From contig JAZLDH010000006.1 in assembly GCA_045614605.1 (NCBI GenBank), positions 1 to 62,108 on the forward strand: a stretch of 62,108 nt of DNA, read 5' to 3'. The translations under genes and the position numbers were made by a program. This DNA comes from Onthomorpha sp937906975. GTDB taxonomy: Bacteria > Bacteroidota > Bacteroidia > Bacteroidales > P3. Within the stretch, counting starts at the first letter, position 1, and each line of letters begins with the position of its first letter. This document shows positions 45,696-54,579 of the stretch, in pieces. The notes under the pieces are model-generated. The model worked only from the letters and a program-made list of their open reading frames with translations. It had not been told where the DNA came from and did not search any database.

Positions 45696-47081
45696 ATGGC
45701 AAAGAAATATCTTTTAATCCTATTGGTGTTTGTTGGATTTGTGTCTTGTCAAACATCATCAAAAGTAATAGAAACAAAAGTTCCTAAACGTCCAAAGGGA
45801 CAAACTCACGTTGTTGGCTTAGTTGCTCCAAAGATAGATACGGTTCGCATCGGTATAGTAGGACTTGGAATGCGTGGAATAAGTGCTGTGGAAAGATTTA
45901 TCCATATTCCAGGAGTGGAAATAAAGGCTCTTTGTGATATTCGCCCCGAATTAACCGCAAGAGCAGAGAAAGTATTGCTCAATGCAGGCAAAGAAAAACC
46001 CACTTCTTATCATGGAAGTGAAGATTTATGGAAAAAGGTTTGCGAAAGAGAAGACATTGATTTGATATATGTAGTAACAGATTGGGAAAACCACGCAAAC
46101 ATTGGTGTTTACGCAATGAAGCATGGCAAACACGTTGCAATAGAAGTCCCTGCCGCAATGTCCTTAGAGGAGATTTGGGACTTGATAAACACAAGCGAAA
46201 GAACAAGAAAACATTGCATACAATTAGAAAACTGTGTCTATGATTACTTTGAAATGACTACGCTAAACATGGCACAACAAGGCTTATTCGGAGAATTGCT
46301 TCACACAGAGGGAGCATACATTCACTACTTAGAAGAGTTTTGGACTTACTATTATGATAATTGGCGTTTGGATTACAACAACGAACACCGAGGAGATGTC
46401 TATCCAACTCACGGAATAGGACCTATTTGTCAGTTATTGAACATTCATCGTGGAGATAGAATGAAGACTTTGGTGTCTATGGATACTAAATCTGTAAATG
46501 GGAAAAAGTTTGCAAAGAAATTAGGCGTTAAAAACAAAGATATAGAATTTCAAAACGCAGACCACACCCTTACTTTCATTCAAACAGAAAACGGAAAGAC
46601 AATGCACTTACAACATAACGTAATGACACCACGTCCATACAGCAGAATGTATCAAGTAACCGGTACAGAAGGCTTTGCAAACAAATACCCAATAGAGCAA
46701 TACTGCTTTCAACCAGAAAATATTGACACAACCATTGTTCCAGACCACGAAAACCTAAACGTACACAGAGCAGTAAGCGAAGAAATCAAAGCAAAACTAA
46801 TGCAAAAATACAAACACCCTATTCATATTGAGTTAGAAACAATAGCAAAACAAGTAGGCGGACACGGCGGAATGGACTTTATAATGGATTGGCGTTTGAT
46901 TTATTGTTTGCAAAACGGACTTCCATTAGATATGGACGTATATGACCTTGCCGAATGGTGTAGTGTGATAGAACTTTCTCGCATTTCAATAGAGAATAAC
47001 AATGCTCCCGTTTCCGTTCCCGACTTTACAAGAGGACATTGGCAAGAGGTAAAAGGCTACAAACACGCTTTTGTAAAATAA
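45696..47081 (+). CDS. GH109-type glycosidase, probable alpha-N-acetylgalactosaminidase
   Basis: 461 residues. A lipoprotein signal ends at FVSCQ (Cys near 19), so the enzyme is anchored in the envelope. The Gfo/Idh/MocA-type NAD-binding fold has GIVGLGMRGISAVE and ALCDIRPELTARAEK. GH109 hallmarks follow: EVPAAMSLEEIWDLINTSER, LENCVYDYFEMTTLNMAQQG, RGDVYPTHGIGPICQLLNIH and GGHGGMDFIMDWRL. GH109 enzymes remove alpha-GalNAc (blood-group A, Tn antigen) by an NAD-dependent oxidation-elimination path. The neighbours GH27 and GH35 suggest shared breakdown of host glycans. Confidence 0.93.
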   Translation: MAKKYLLILLVFVGFVSCQTSSKVIETKVPKRPKGQTHVVGLVAPKIDTVRIGIVGLGMRGISAVERFIHIPGVEIKALCDIRPELTARAEKVLLNAGKEKPTSYHGSEDLWKKVCEREDIDLIYVVTDWENHANIGVYAMKHGKHVAIEVPAAMSLEEIWDLINTSERTRKHCIQLENCVYDYFEMTTLNMAQQGLFGELLHTEGAYIHYLEEFWTYYYDNWRLDYNNEHRGDVYPTHGIGPICQLLNIHRGDRMKTLVSMDTKSVNGKKFAKKLGVKNKDIEFQNADHTLTFIQTENGKTMHLQHNVMTPRPYSRMYQVTGTEGFANKYPIEQYCFQPENIDTTIVPDHENLNVHRAVSEEIKAKLMQKYKHPIHIELETIAKQVGGHGGMDFIMDWRLIYCLQNGLPLDMDVYDLAEWCSVIELSRISIENNNAPVSVPDFTRGHWQEVKGYKHAFVK

Positions 47082-47239
47082 TAGAAAAGAAATATAGCAA
47101 ACGCCCTTTTATTAAAATTGGCATTCTCGCAAGGGTTAGAGCAATAGAAGATTTAGGTGAATTATTTCTTTGACTTAGAAAATTATTAAGTTTACTATTT
47201 TTTTCATGGGTGCAAAGATAGCAAAAAGAAAAAAAGCGG

Positions 47240-47247
47240 TAATTTTG
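47240..47247 (+). promoter_or_regulatory. Predicted -7 element of the GH35 gene
   Basis: TAATTTTG followed by CAAC matches TAnnTTTG and lies 29 bp before the ATG at 47277, so GH35 probably has its own promoter 195 bp after GH109. Confidence 0.5.
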
Positions 47248-47276
47248 CAACTTATAAAAAACAATTAGAATTTTAT

Positions 47277-49157
47277 ATGAGAAAGTTATCTTACCTTTTG
47301 CTATTTTTGGCGTTATTGCCACTCGGATTGTTTGCTCAAAAGAAATCTTCTTTTGAAATCAAAGATGGTGATTTTTATTTGAATGGTAAAGCAACTCCTA
47401 TCTATTCGGGAGAGATGCATTACTCGCGTATTCCACACCAATATTGGCGTCATAGGTTTCAAATGATGAGAGCAATGGGCTTAAATGCTGTTGCTACTTA
47501 TGTTTTTTGGAATTGGCACGAGCAAGAACAAGGTAAATGGGATTTTGAGGGTGATAAGGATTTGGCAGAGTACATAAAGATTGCAGGAGAAGAGGGTTTA
47601 ATGGTAATTCTTCGTCCTGGACCATACGTTTGTGCTGAATGGGAGTTTGGAGGTTATCCTTGGTGGTTACAAAACATTGAAGGCATGGAAATTCGCCGCG
47701 ATAATGAGCAGTTTTTGAAATACACTAAGCTTTATATTGAAAGACTTTTCAAGGAAGTTGGTCATTTGCAATGCACAAAAGGTGGTCCTATCATAATGAT
47801 TCAATGCGAAAACGAATTTGGCTCTTACGTTGCTCAACGTACAGACATTAGTTTAGAGCAGCATCGTGCCTATAATGCAAAGATAAAACAGCAATTGATT
47901 GATGCAGGTTTTGATGTTCCTATGTTTACTTCCGATGGTAGTTGGTTATTTGAGGGTGGTAGCACTCCTAATGCTCTTCCTACTGCAAACGGTGAAAGCA
48001 ATATTGAGAATTTGAAAAAGGTTGTCAATAAATATCACAATAATCAAGGGCCTTATATGGTGGCTGAGTTTTATTCTGGTTGGTTATCTCATTGGGCTGA
48101 GCCGTTTCCTCAAACCGATGCTTTAAGTCTTGCTCGACAAACAGAGGATTATTTGAAAAATGATGTGTCTTTCAACTTTTATATGGTGCATGGTGGAACT
48201 AATTTCGGTTTTACAAGTGGTGCAAATTATGATAAGAAACGTGATATTCAACCCGATTTGACAAGTTATGACTACAACGCTCCTATAAGTGAGGCAGGTT
48301 GGGCAACAGCAAAGTATGATTCTATTCGTAATGTTATGAAAAAATATGTAAAAGACATTCCTGCTGTGCCTTCTGCAATGCCTATTATTGAAATTCCTTC
48401 AATCAAGTTAGACAAAGTAGCAGATGTTTTGGGTTATTCTTCTTTAATAAAACCTATTCTTGGAGATAATCCTAAGACGTTTGAAGAGTTGAATCAAGGT
48501 TATGGTTATGTGCTTTATTCTCGTCATTTCAAACACCCAATCAGTGGAACGCTTGCAATCAATGGTTTACGTGATTATGCTGTAATTTACATCGATGGCG
48601 AAAAAATCGGAGAACTTAATCGCAATACTCAGATCTACGAAATGGAAATTAACATTCCTTTCAATGCTACTTTGCAAATCTTGGTGGAAAATATGGGACG
48701 CATAAACTATGGTAGCGAGATTGTTCACAACACCAAAGGGATAATCAGTCCAATCACCATTGCGGGAGAAGAAATCAAAGGTGAGTGGGAGATGTATCAA
48801 CTGCCAATGAATGAAATGCCCGATTTTTCTAAGTTAGGTAGCAGAAATGTGTTAAAGAACCAAAGTTCGCAAGCAAATCGTTTGAAAGATTGTCCCGTTT
48901 TCTATGAGGGCACTTTCACTCTTAATGAAACGGGAGATACTTTCATTGATATGTCCGATTGGGGAAAAGGTATTGTGTTTATCAATGGGCACAATATCGG
49001 TCGTTATTGGCAAGTTGGTCCTCAACAAACGCTTTATATTCCGGGCGTTTGGTTGAAAAAAGGAGAAAACAAAATTGTTATTTTTGAGCAATTAAATAAA
49101 ACTCCTATGACAGAGGTAAAAACTGTGAAAACTCCTATTTTGATGGAGTTGAAATAA
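47277..49157 (+). CDS. GH35 beta-galactosidase, secreted
   Basis: 626 residues with a signal peptide (about 1-21, ending GLFAQ). The GH35 barrel carries SGEMHYSRIPHQYWRHRF, VFWNWHEQEQGKWDFEG, LRPGPYVCAEWEFGGYPWW and the acid/base region IQCENEFGSY (178-180). The nucleophile is Glu264 in YMVAEFYSGW. Two jelly-roll domains close the chain (FINGHNIGRYWQVGPQQTLY). It removes beta-galactose from glycans, exposing inner sugars after GH27 or GH109 has removed the caps. It lies downstream of GH109 with its own promoter match. Confidence 0.95.
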   Translation: MRKLSYLLLFLALLPLGLFAQKKSSFEIKDGDFYLNGKATPIYSGEMHYSRIPHQYWRHRFQMMRAMGLNAVATYVFWNWHEQEQGKWDFEGDKDLAEYIKIAGEEGLMVILRPGPYVCAEWEFGGYPWWLQNIEGMEIRRDNEQFLKYTKLYIERLFKEVGHLQCTKGGPIIMIQCENEFGSYVAQRTDISLEQHRAYNAKIKQQLIDAGFDVPMFTSDGSWLFEGGSTPNALPTANGESNIENLKKVVNKYHNNQGPYMVAEFYSGWLSHWAEPFPQTDALSLARQTEDYLKNDVSFNFYMVHGGTNFGFTSGANYDKKRDIQPDLTSYDYNAPISEAGWATAKYDSIRNVMKKYVKDIPAVPSAMPIIEIPSIKLDKVADVLGYSSLIKPILGDNPKTFEELNQGYGYVLYSRHFKHPISGTLAINGLRDYAVIYIDGEKIGELNRNTQIYEMEINIPFNATLQILVENMGRINYGSEIVHNTKGIISPITIAGEEIKGEWEMYQLPMNEMPDFSKLGSRNVLKNQSSQANRLKDCPVFYEGTFTLNETGDTFIDMSDWGKGIVFINGHNIGRYWQVGPQQTLYIPGVWLKKGENKIVIFEQLNKTPMTEVKTVKTPILMELK

Positions 49158-49203
49158 GCTTTGCTTTCAGAGTATTATTCATAGAATTTTCCATTTCAAA
49201 ACA

Positions 49204-49299
49204 CCCTCAAAATTTTTCTTTGAAAAAAAGAAAAAAAGCAAAGAAAAAATCTTTTTTTTCTTTGAAATAATTTCAAAAAACAAAGAAAAATTTTGAGGG
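49204..49299. repeat. Alternating 21-bp-period array inside a 19-bp inverted repeat
   Basis: CTTTG (49218), CAAAG (49239), CTTTG (49260) and CAAAG (49281) alternate in orientation at exactly 21-bp steps. The ends form a perfect 19-bp inverted repeat, CCCTCAAAATTTTTCTTTG (49204-49222) and its complement (49281-49299). An inner hairpin pairs 49239-49249 with 49252-49264. It lies between the GH35 stop and the ssp operon promoter, so it could also terminate GH35. Confidence 0.85.
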
Positions 49300-49343
49300 T
49301 TGTTTGATTGCTGATTTTCAATAGAAATTATACACATTTATTA

Positions 49344-49373
49344 TTGTATTTTAAGGAGAAAATTGTAACTTTG
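49344..49373 (+). promoter_or_regulatory. Predicted promoter of the ssp-type defence operon
   Basis: TTG (49344-49346) and TAACTTTG (49366-49373) fit the Bacteroidetes -33/-7 elements with a 19-bp spacer, 38 bp before the ATG at 49412. No second internal promoter of this strength was noticed in the operon, although the DndB-like protein could act on this site. Confidence 0.55.
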
Positions 49374-49411
49374 CCAATAGTTAAGTTTAGAATTTAATTT
49401 TTTATTTCTAT

Positions 49412-50257
49412 ATGGCAAAACCAATATTCTCAGGACACGAAACATTTTCTTGTAAATTACATTGGCTAAAAAGAGGTTATGAATTTGTTGTAAACGAATA
49501 TAATTTCAATGATGAGGAAGCTGTCGTTCGTTTAGGAGTTGGCAAAAATATGGTTGCTTCCATCAAATATTATATGAAAGCTTTTGGTCTTTTAAATCAA
49601 GATGGAGATTTAGAAGATATTGCTCACAAATTATTTGATAGTGAAAATGGTTTTGATCCCTTTCTTGAAGACATCGGTTCTTTATATCTATTACATTTTC
49701 TTATAGTAAATACGAATCACGCAACAGCATATAAAACAACTTTCATAGACTACCATAGCCAACGTAACATAATAGAAAAAAATAAATTACAAAATTTCAT
49801 AAAACACCTATGTTTTGATAATGCAGGCTACCAAAACATCTACAATGAAAATACTGTAAAAAAAGACATCAATGTTTTAATTCACAATTACTACAACAAA
49901 TCAATTTCAAACATTGAAGATAGTAACACAATCTTTGCTCAACTAAATTTAATTCGAGAAACAGAAGATGGAACTTTTGTATTTAATTACGAAAACAAAA
50001 CTAACGTTCCTCCAAAAATATTTCTATACGCATTACTTCATTCATTCCATGACAATAATAGTATTTCATTTGAAATGATGAAAGATTTAGCTTTAATTTT
50101 TTGTTTAACAAACAACGATTTACTAAATATCATAAAGCAATTGTGTATTGATTATTTTGGAATCTTGGTTTTCTCTGATGTAGCTGGCATTAAAGAACTA
50201 CAAATCAAAGGAGAATTATCAAAAGATGAAGTACTTAAAAATTATTATATAGGATAA
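49412..50257 (+). CDS. sspB: DUF4007 protein, SspB-like (phosphorothioation)
   Basis: 281 residues. The start KPIFSGHETFSCKLHWLKRG and the segment VVRLGVGKNMVASIKYYMKAFGL are hallmarks of DUF4007. In SspABCD systems SspB has this domain and nicks DNA to allow sulfur insertion into one strand. The rest is helical, with EDIGSLYLLHFLIVNTNHAT and a possible winged-helix end. No classic nuclease motif is seen by eye. It is the first gene of the operon, 5 bp before the ATPase gene, and the pairing with SspC- and SspD-like genes supports the call. Naming follows SspBCD; the exact reaction is inferred from the family. Confidence 0.8.
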   Translation: MAKPIFSGHETFSCKLHWLKRGYEFVVNEYNFNDEEAVVRLGVGKNMVASIKYYMKAFGLLNQDGDLEDIAHKLFDSENGFDPFLEDIGSLYLLHFLIVNTNHATAYKTTFIDYHSQRNIIEKNKLQNFIKHLCFDNAGYQNIYNENTVKKDINVLIHNYYNKSISNIEDSNTIFAQLNLIRETEDGTFVFNYENKTNVPPKIFLYALLHSFHDNNSISFEMMKDLALIFCLTNNDLLNIIKQLCIDYFGILVFSDVAGIKELQIKGELSKDEVLKNYYIG

Positions 50258-50262
50258 ATAAC

Positions 50263-53200
50263 ATGAATTATACACCATCTATAAATATTGAACATAGTAG
50301 TTTTGATTCTCAAAAATATATAATCACTCAAAACGCACTTAATGTTGTAGGAAGCATTGTTAATTCTTTTGAATCAGGCATTCATTCTTTCAACATAATA
50401 GGTTCTTACGGTACTGGTAAATCTAATTTTATTTTAGCATTAGAAGATAGCCTTATAAATAATTCTAATATTCTTATTCGTAACAACGGACAATTTAATA
50501 AATTTAAAAAATTTCGTTTTTTTAAAATAGTAGGAGATTATATGCCATTGCATAATCTTCTTACGAATAGTCTTCCTTTTAAAAACATAACAAACAACAT
50601 CTTTGATAACCTTAAAGAATTGATTTCTTCATGTACGAAAAAGGAAGAATTTGTTTTTATTGTAATTGACGAATTTGGTAAACTTTTAGAATACGCTTCT
50701 AAGAATGAACCAGAGAGAGAACTTTATTTTTTCCAAAAATTTACTGAATTTATAAATCATCAAAAAAGAAATGCAATATTACTAACCACACTGCACCAGA
50801 ATTTTAATTCTTATGCACACAATTTAACTGAATCACAACGACAAGAATGGAATAAAGTCAAGGGACGTTTTAAAGAAATAGTATTTAACGAACCTGTTGA
50901 ACAATTACTACAACTTGCCTCAAAGAGAATAGACTCTAATCCAAGAAAACAATTAAACAAAGATTTTGACAAATTATATCATCTTGCTATTAAAACAAAC
51001 TTTGCAAGTAAATCAATAGATATTGCAACTGCAAAGAGTCTTTATCCTATGGATTTATTTTCTGCACAGGCATTAACACTATCTATACAACGATATGGAC
51101 AAAATGAAAGAACACTTTTTTCTTTTCTTGAAGCAAGTGGCAGAGGTTCTCTCCAAAATTTTAAAGAAAAAGAAAACACTACATTTAATTTAGCTAATAT
51201 TTATGATTATGATATTTATAATTTCCACTCATATTTATCCGAGGTAAATTCCGATTCTGCAACATGGACAGGGATAAAAGTATCACTTGAAAGAGCAGAA
51301 AGTTTGTTTAATGGAAATGACCTTAAAGATGCTTCTTTGTTAATAAAAACAATTGGAATGCTTAATTTGTTTGGAAATGCAGGAATTAAGATAACAAAAA
51401 AAGATTTATCTATATATGCAAAATATGCATTAGGAATAGAAAATGCAGAAGAAACAATTAATTCACTGAATCAACATAAAATCATTCGCTATGCTGAATA
51501 CAAATCGCAGTATATGCTTTTTGAAGGAACGGATGTTAATATTGAAGGCGAATTACTAAAAGCGAGTGGAGTTGTTCCTCGTTCTTCTGATATTGTTGAA
51601 AAATTATTACGTAGTTTTAATTTACCATTAGAATTTGCAAACGCAACATATTTCAAAAAAGGAACTCCTCGTTATTTTGAATATGTAATATCTAATCAAC
51701 CTATAAAACACCAACCAATAAATGAAATAGATGGTTATATAAATCTAATTTTTAATGAAAATTTATCTTTAAATCAATTAAAAGAAGAAACAGCCAATGT
51801 TGAAGAAGCTATAATATATGCCTATTTTAAACAATCTGATAAAGTCATTAACAACATTTGGATGCTCGACAAATTAACCTACATTCAAAACATTATTGAT
51901 AGTTCAGACAAGGTTGCTCACAAGGAAATAAAAGCATTGATTGAATATGAGAAAAGTTTACTAAACGCTAATGTTTTAAACGAATTATATAGTTATAACG
52001 ACAATATAGTTTGGATTTACAAAGGAGAAGAAATTAGTATCAATTCAAAAACTCATTTAAACAAATGGTTATCTAAAAATTGTGATGAAATTTATTACGC
52101 AACTCCCACATTTATAAATGAATTGATAAATAAACACAAGGCAAGTAGCGTAATGTCGTTAGCTCGTATTAATTTATTAACCCACTTATTAGAATATTCT
52201 TCTGATAGTAATCTTGGATTTGAACAAAGCAAATTCCCTCCCGAAAAAACATTATTCTTAACTTTATTAAGAAAAACAGAAATTCACAGAAAACACCTTG
52301 GTAGTTATGAACTCTTAGAACCCAAAGACAGTTCTTTTAGTAATCTATGGAAAACATGTGAAGATTTTTTAGAAAGTAGTAAAGAAAAGCCTCGTAAACT
52401 TGGAGAACTTATTAAGTTGCTTAAATCTCGACCTTTAAAATTAAAACAAGGTTTTATTGATTTATGGCTTCCTATATTTTTAATTATAAAAAAGAATGAT
52501 TTTTCTTTATATAGTGATAATGGAACTTTTATTCCAAATATAAATAGAGAAGTACTTGATATTTTACAAAAGAATCCGACAAATTATCTTGTTAAAGCCT
52601 TTAATATTGATGGAGTAAAATTAGATTTATTTAATCGATACAGAGAAATTGTAAAACTTAACAAAGATGATGAATTCACAACTTCTTCACTTATTGATAC
52701 TATTAAACCGTTCTTAATATTTTATAATAAGTTAAGCAATTATGCAAAACATACAAAGAAATTAAAAAAGACTACTATTCAATTTAGAAATGTTATTGCA
52801 AAAGCAAAAGATCCAGAAAAAACTTTTTTTGAAGATTTACCTCACGCTTTAGGCTTCAAAGACGTTGATATAATAAACAATGATGAAGTTTTAAAAACTT
52901 ATGTAGATTTACTCCAAAATGCAATTAGAGATTTAAGATCTTGTTATTCAGAACTAATAAACAGAATAGAAAAATCTTTAATTTCGAGTTTAAATTTAAA
53001 TTCTAATGAGTTTAGTTCCTATAAAATAGAATTAGAAAATAGATATTCTTGTATAAAAACCTATCTTCTAACAGATAAACAAAAAACTATACTTACTCGT
53101 ATTACATCAAATGCAATAGACAAAAAAAATTGGTATCAATCATTAGCTTACGTAATCTTAGACAAACAATTAGAAAACATCTTAGATGAAGAAGAATCCT

Positions 53201-53472
53201 ATTTGATTGATAATCTTATATACTCATTTAAAGAACTTGAAAAATATATTGATATTAGTAATAAAGGTTTTGAGTCTAATGATGATTTCATTAGAGTTGA
53301 GTTAATATCTAATAAAGGCTCTATTTCTCCACAAATTATTCATCTTAATGAACAAAAATCAGACAAAGCAACAAAACTTGAAAACAAAATCAATGAATTA
53401 TTATCTGGAGATGATGAAATAGATGCTTATGCATTACTAAATATTCTTAAAAAGAAGTTTAAAGATGAATAA
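50263..53472 (+). CDS. sspC: Large P-loop ATPase, SspC-like
   Basis: 1069 residues. Walker A is GSYGTGKS (47-54), and Walker B with FVFIVIDEFGKLLEY lies at about 130-143, followed by a sensor-like segment AILLTTLHQNF. The remaining 850 residues are mostly helical and very Lys/Asn/Ile-rich, without a recognised second domain. SspC is the ATPase of SspABCD, supporting the nickase and sulfur-transfer enzymes during modification. The gene lies 5 bp after sspB and overlaps sspD by 8 bases. A BREX BrxC-like ATPase would be the nearest alternative, but no PglZ or other BREX gene is here. Confidence 0.75.
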   Translation: MNYTPSINIEHSSFDSQKYIITQNALNVVGSIVNSFESGIHSFNIIGSYGTGKSNFILALEDSLINNSNILIRNNGQFNKFKKFRFFKIVGDYMPLHNLLTNSLPFKNITNNIFDNLKELISSCTKKEEFVFIVIDEFGKLLEYASKNEPERELYFFQKFTEFINHQKRNAILLTTLHQNFNSYAHNLTESQRQEWNKVKGRFKEIVFNEPVEQLLQLASKRIDSNPRKQLNKDFDKLYHLAIKTNFASKSIDIATAKSLYPMDLFSAQALTLSIQRYGQNERTLFSFLEASGRGSLQNFKEKENTTFNLANIYDYDIYNFHSYLSEVNSDSATWTGIKVSLERAESLFNGNDLKDASLLIKTIGMLNLFGNAGIKITKKDLSIYAKYALGIENAEETINSLNQHKIIRYAEYKSQYMLFEGTDVNIEGELLKASGVVPRSSDIVEKLLRSFNLPLEFANATYFKKGTPRYFEYVISNQPIKHQPINEIDGYINLIFNENLSLNQLKEETANVEEAIIYAYFKQSDKVINNIWMLDKLTYIQNIIDSSDKVAHKEIKALIEYEKSLLNANVLNELYSYNDNIVWIYKGEEISINSKTHLNKWLSKNCDEIYYATPTFINELINKHKASSVMSLARINLLTHLLEYSSDSNLGFEQSKFPPEKTLFLTLLRKTEIHRKHLGSYELLEPKDSSFSNLWKTCEDFLESSKEKPRKLGELIKLLKSRPLKLKQGFIDLWLPIFLIIKKNDFSLYSDNGTFIPNINREVLDILQKNPTNYLVKAFNIDGVKLDLFNRYREIVKLNKDDEFTTSSLIDTIKPFLIFYNKLSNYAKHTKKLKKTTIQFRNVIAKAKDPEKTFFEDLPHALGFKDVDIINNDEVLKTYVDLLQNAIRDLRSCYSELINRIEKSLISSLNLNSNEFSSYKIELENRYSCIKTYLLTDKQKTILTRITSNAIDKKNWYQSLAYVILDKQLENILDEEESYLIDNLIYSFKELEKYIDISNKGFESNDDFIRVELISNKGSISPQIIHLNEQKSDKATKLENKINELLSGDDEIDAYALLNILKKKFKDE

Positions 53473-54568
53473 AGTTAGACATGTATTAGGTATTTCTGGT
53501 GGTAAAGATAGTGCAGCATTGGCTATCTATTTAAAACAATTGTATCCTGAACTTGCAATAGAGTATTATAATTCAGATACAGGTTGTGAACTTACCGAAA
53601 CCGAAAAACTCGTTGATAATCTTGAATCTATTCTTGGAAAAATAAAACGTCTAAAAGCGGCGGAAGGGAGTCCAGAACCTACTCCTTTCGATCATTTTCT
53701 AAAAGCATCAGGTGGCTATTTACCTTCTCCACAAGCAAGGTGGTGTACTCAAAAAATGAAGTTAGCAGAGTTTGAAAAATTTGTTGGAGATACTCCTACT
53801 ATATCTTATGTTGGGATAAGGGGAGATGAAGATAGAGAAGGGTATGTTTCAACTAAACCTAATATTCAAGCTATCTTTCCTTTTAGAAAAAATATATGGA
53901 GTGTAGATGTTATACAAAAGGCTCTTCATAATGATAATATAACCAAAATAGCTGATTTATATAAAAAGTTTGCTTCAAATGATATTATTGATGAAGCAAT
54001 TGAAATTGTATTAACCCCTCTTAATAAATCATTCTATTATAGTAAGAAATTAAATGCCTTATTAGACTTAAACATAAAAACTTTTAATAAAGTAGTTTTT
54101 GAATTTCTAAAAACCACTGATTATCCCGTTGGAAAACTTTCTGAATTTCCACTTATCAATAACGAAGATATTCTTGTTAAAGATGATATTTTTAGAATAT
54201 TGAAAGAAAGTGGTGTAGGAATACCTGCTTACTATACTCCTATTGAATTTGAAGTTGATGGCAAGAAAGGAACTTATAGCCGAAGCCGTTCAGGTTGTTA
54301 TTTTTGTTTTTTCCAACAACGAATAGAATGGATTTGGCTTTTGGAACAACACCCTGAACTTTATAAAAAATCTATGGAGTATGAAAAAGATGGTTACACT
54401 TGGATACAAGGAGAAACACTTGCAGAATTAAGTAATCCAGAAAGAGTACGTCAAATAAAATTAGATTACATAAAAAAACAGGAAAACTTAAATTCAAAAT
54501 CATCAGGTTTACTTATTGATTTATTTGATGATGATGATGAAATTAATTGTGCTAATTGTTTTATATAA
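53465..54568 (+). CDS. sspD: PAPS-reductase-like PP-loop enzyme, SspD-like (DndC class)
   Basis: 367 residues. The PP-loop SGGKDSAALA (11-20) and the segment YYNSDTGCELTETE identify an ATP pyrophosphatase of the phosphoadenosine-phosphosulfate-reductase family. Later motifs are ARWCTQKMKL (Cys94), SYVGIRGDEDREGY and SRSGCYFCFFQQRIEW (Cys278, Cys281); Cys362 and Cys365 lie at the end. The Cys set could hold an Fe-S cluster as in DndC. The enzyme would activate the DNA backbone phosphate with ATP so that sulfur can replace a non-bridging oxygen. It overlaps sspC and is followed 11 bp later by the GIY-YIG gene. Confidence 0.85.
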   Translation: MNKVRHVLGISGGKDSAALAIYLKQLYPELAIEYYNSDTGCELTETEKLVDNLESILGKIKRLKAAEGSPEPTPFDHFLKASGGYLPSPQARWCTQKMKLAEFEKFVGDTPTISYVGIRGDEDREGYVSTKPNIQAIFPFRKNIWSVDVIQKALHNDNITKIADLYKKFASNDIIDEAIEIVLTPLNKSFYYSKKLNALLDLNIKTFNKVVFEFLKTTDYPVGKLSEFPLINNEDILVKDDIFRILKESGVGIPAYYTPIEFEVDGKKGTYSRSRSGCYFCFFQQRIEWIWLLEQHPELYKKSMEYEKDGYTWIQGETLAELSNPERVRQIKLDYIKKQENLNSKSSGLLIDLFDDDDEINCANCFI

Positions 54569-54579
54569 TATGTTAAAAT

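Noticed and set aside
47168..47217. CTTTG/CAAAG pair before GH35 as an array
   Set aside because: The step is 45 bp and does not fit the phase.
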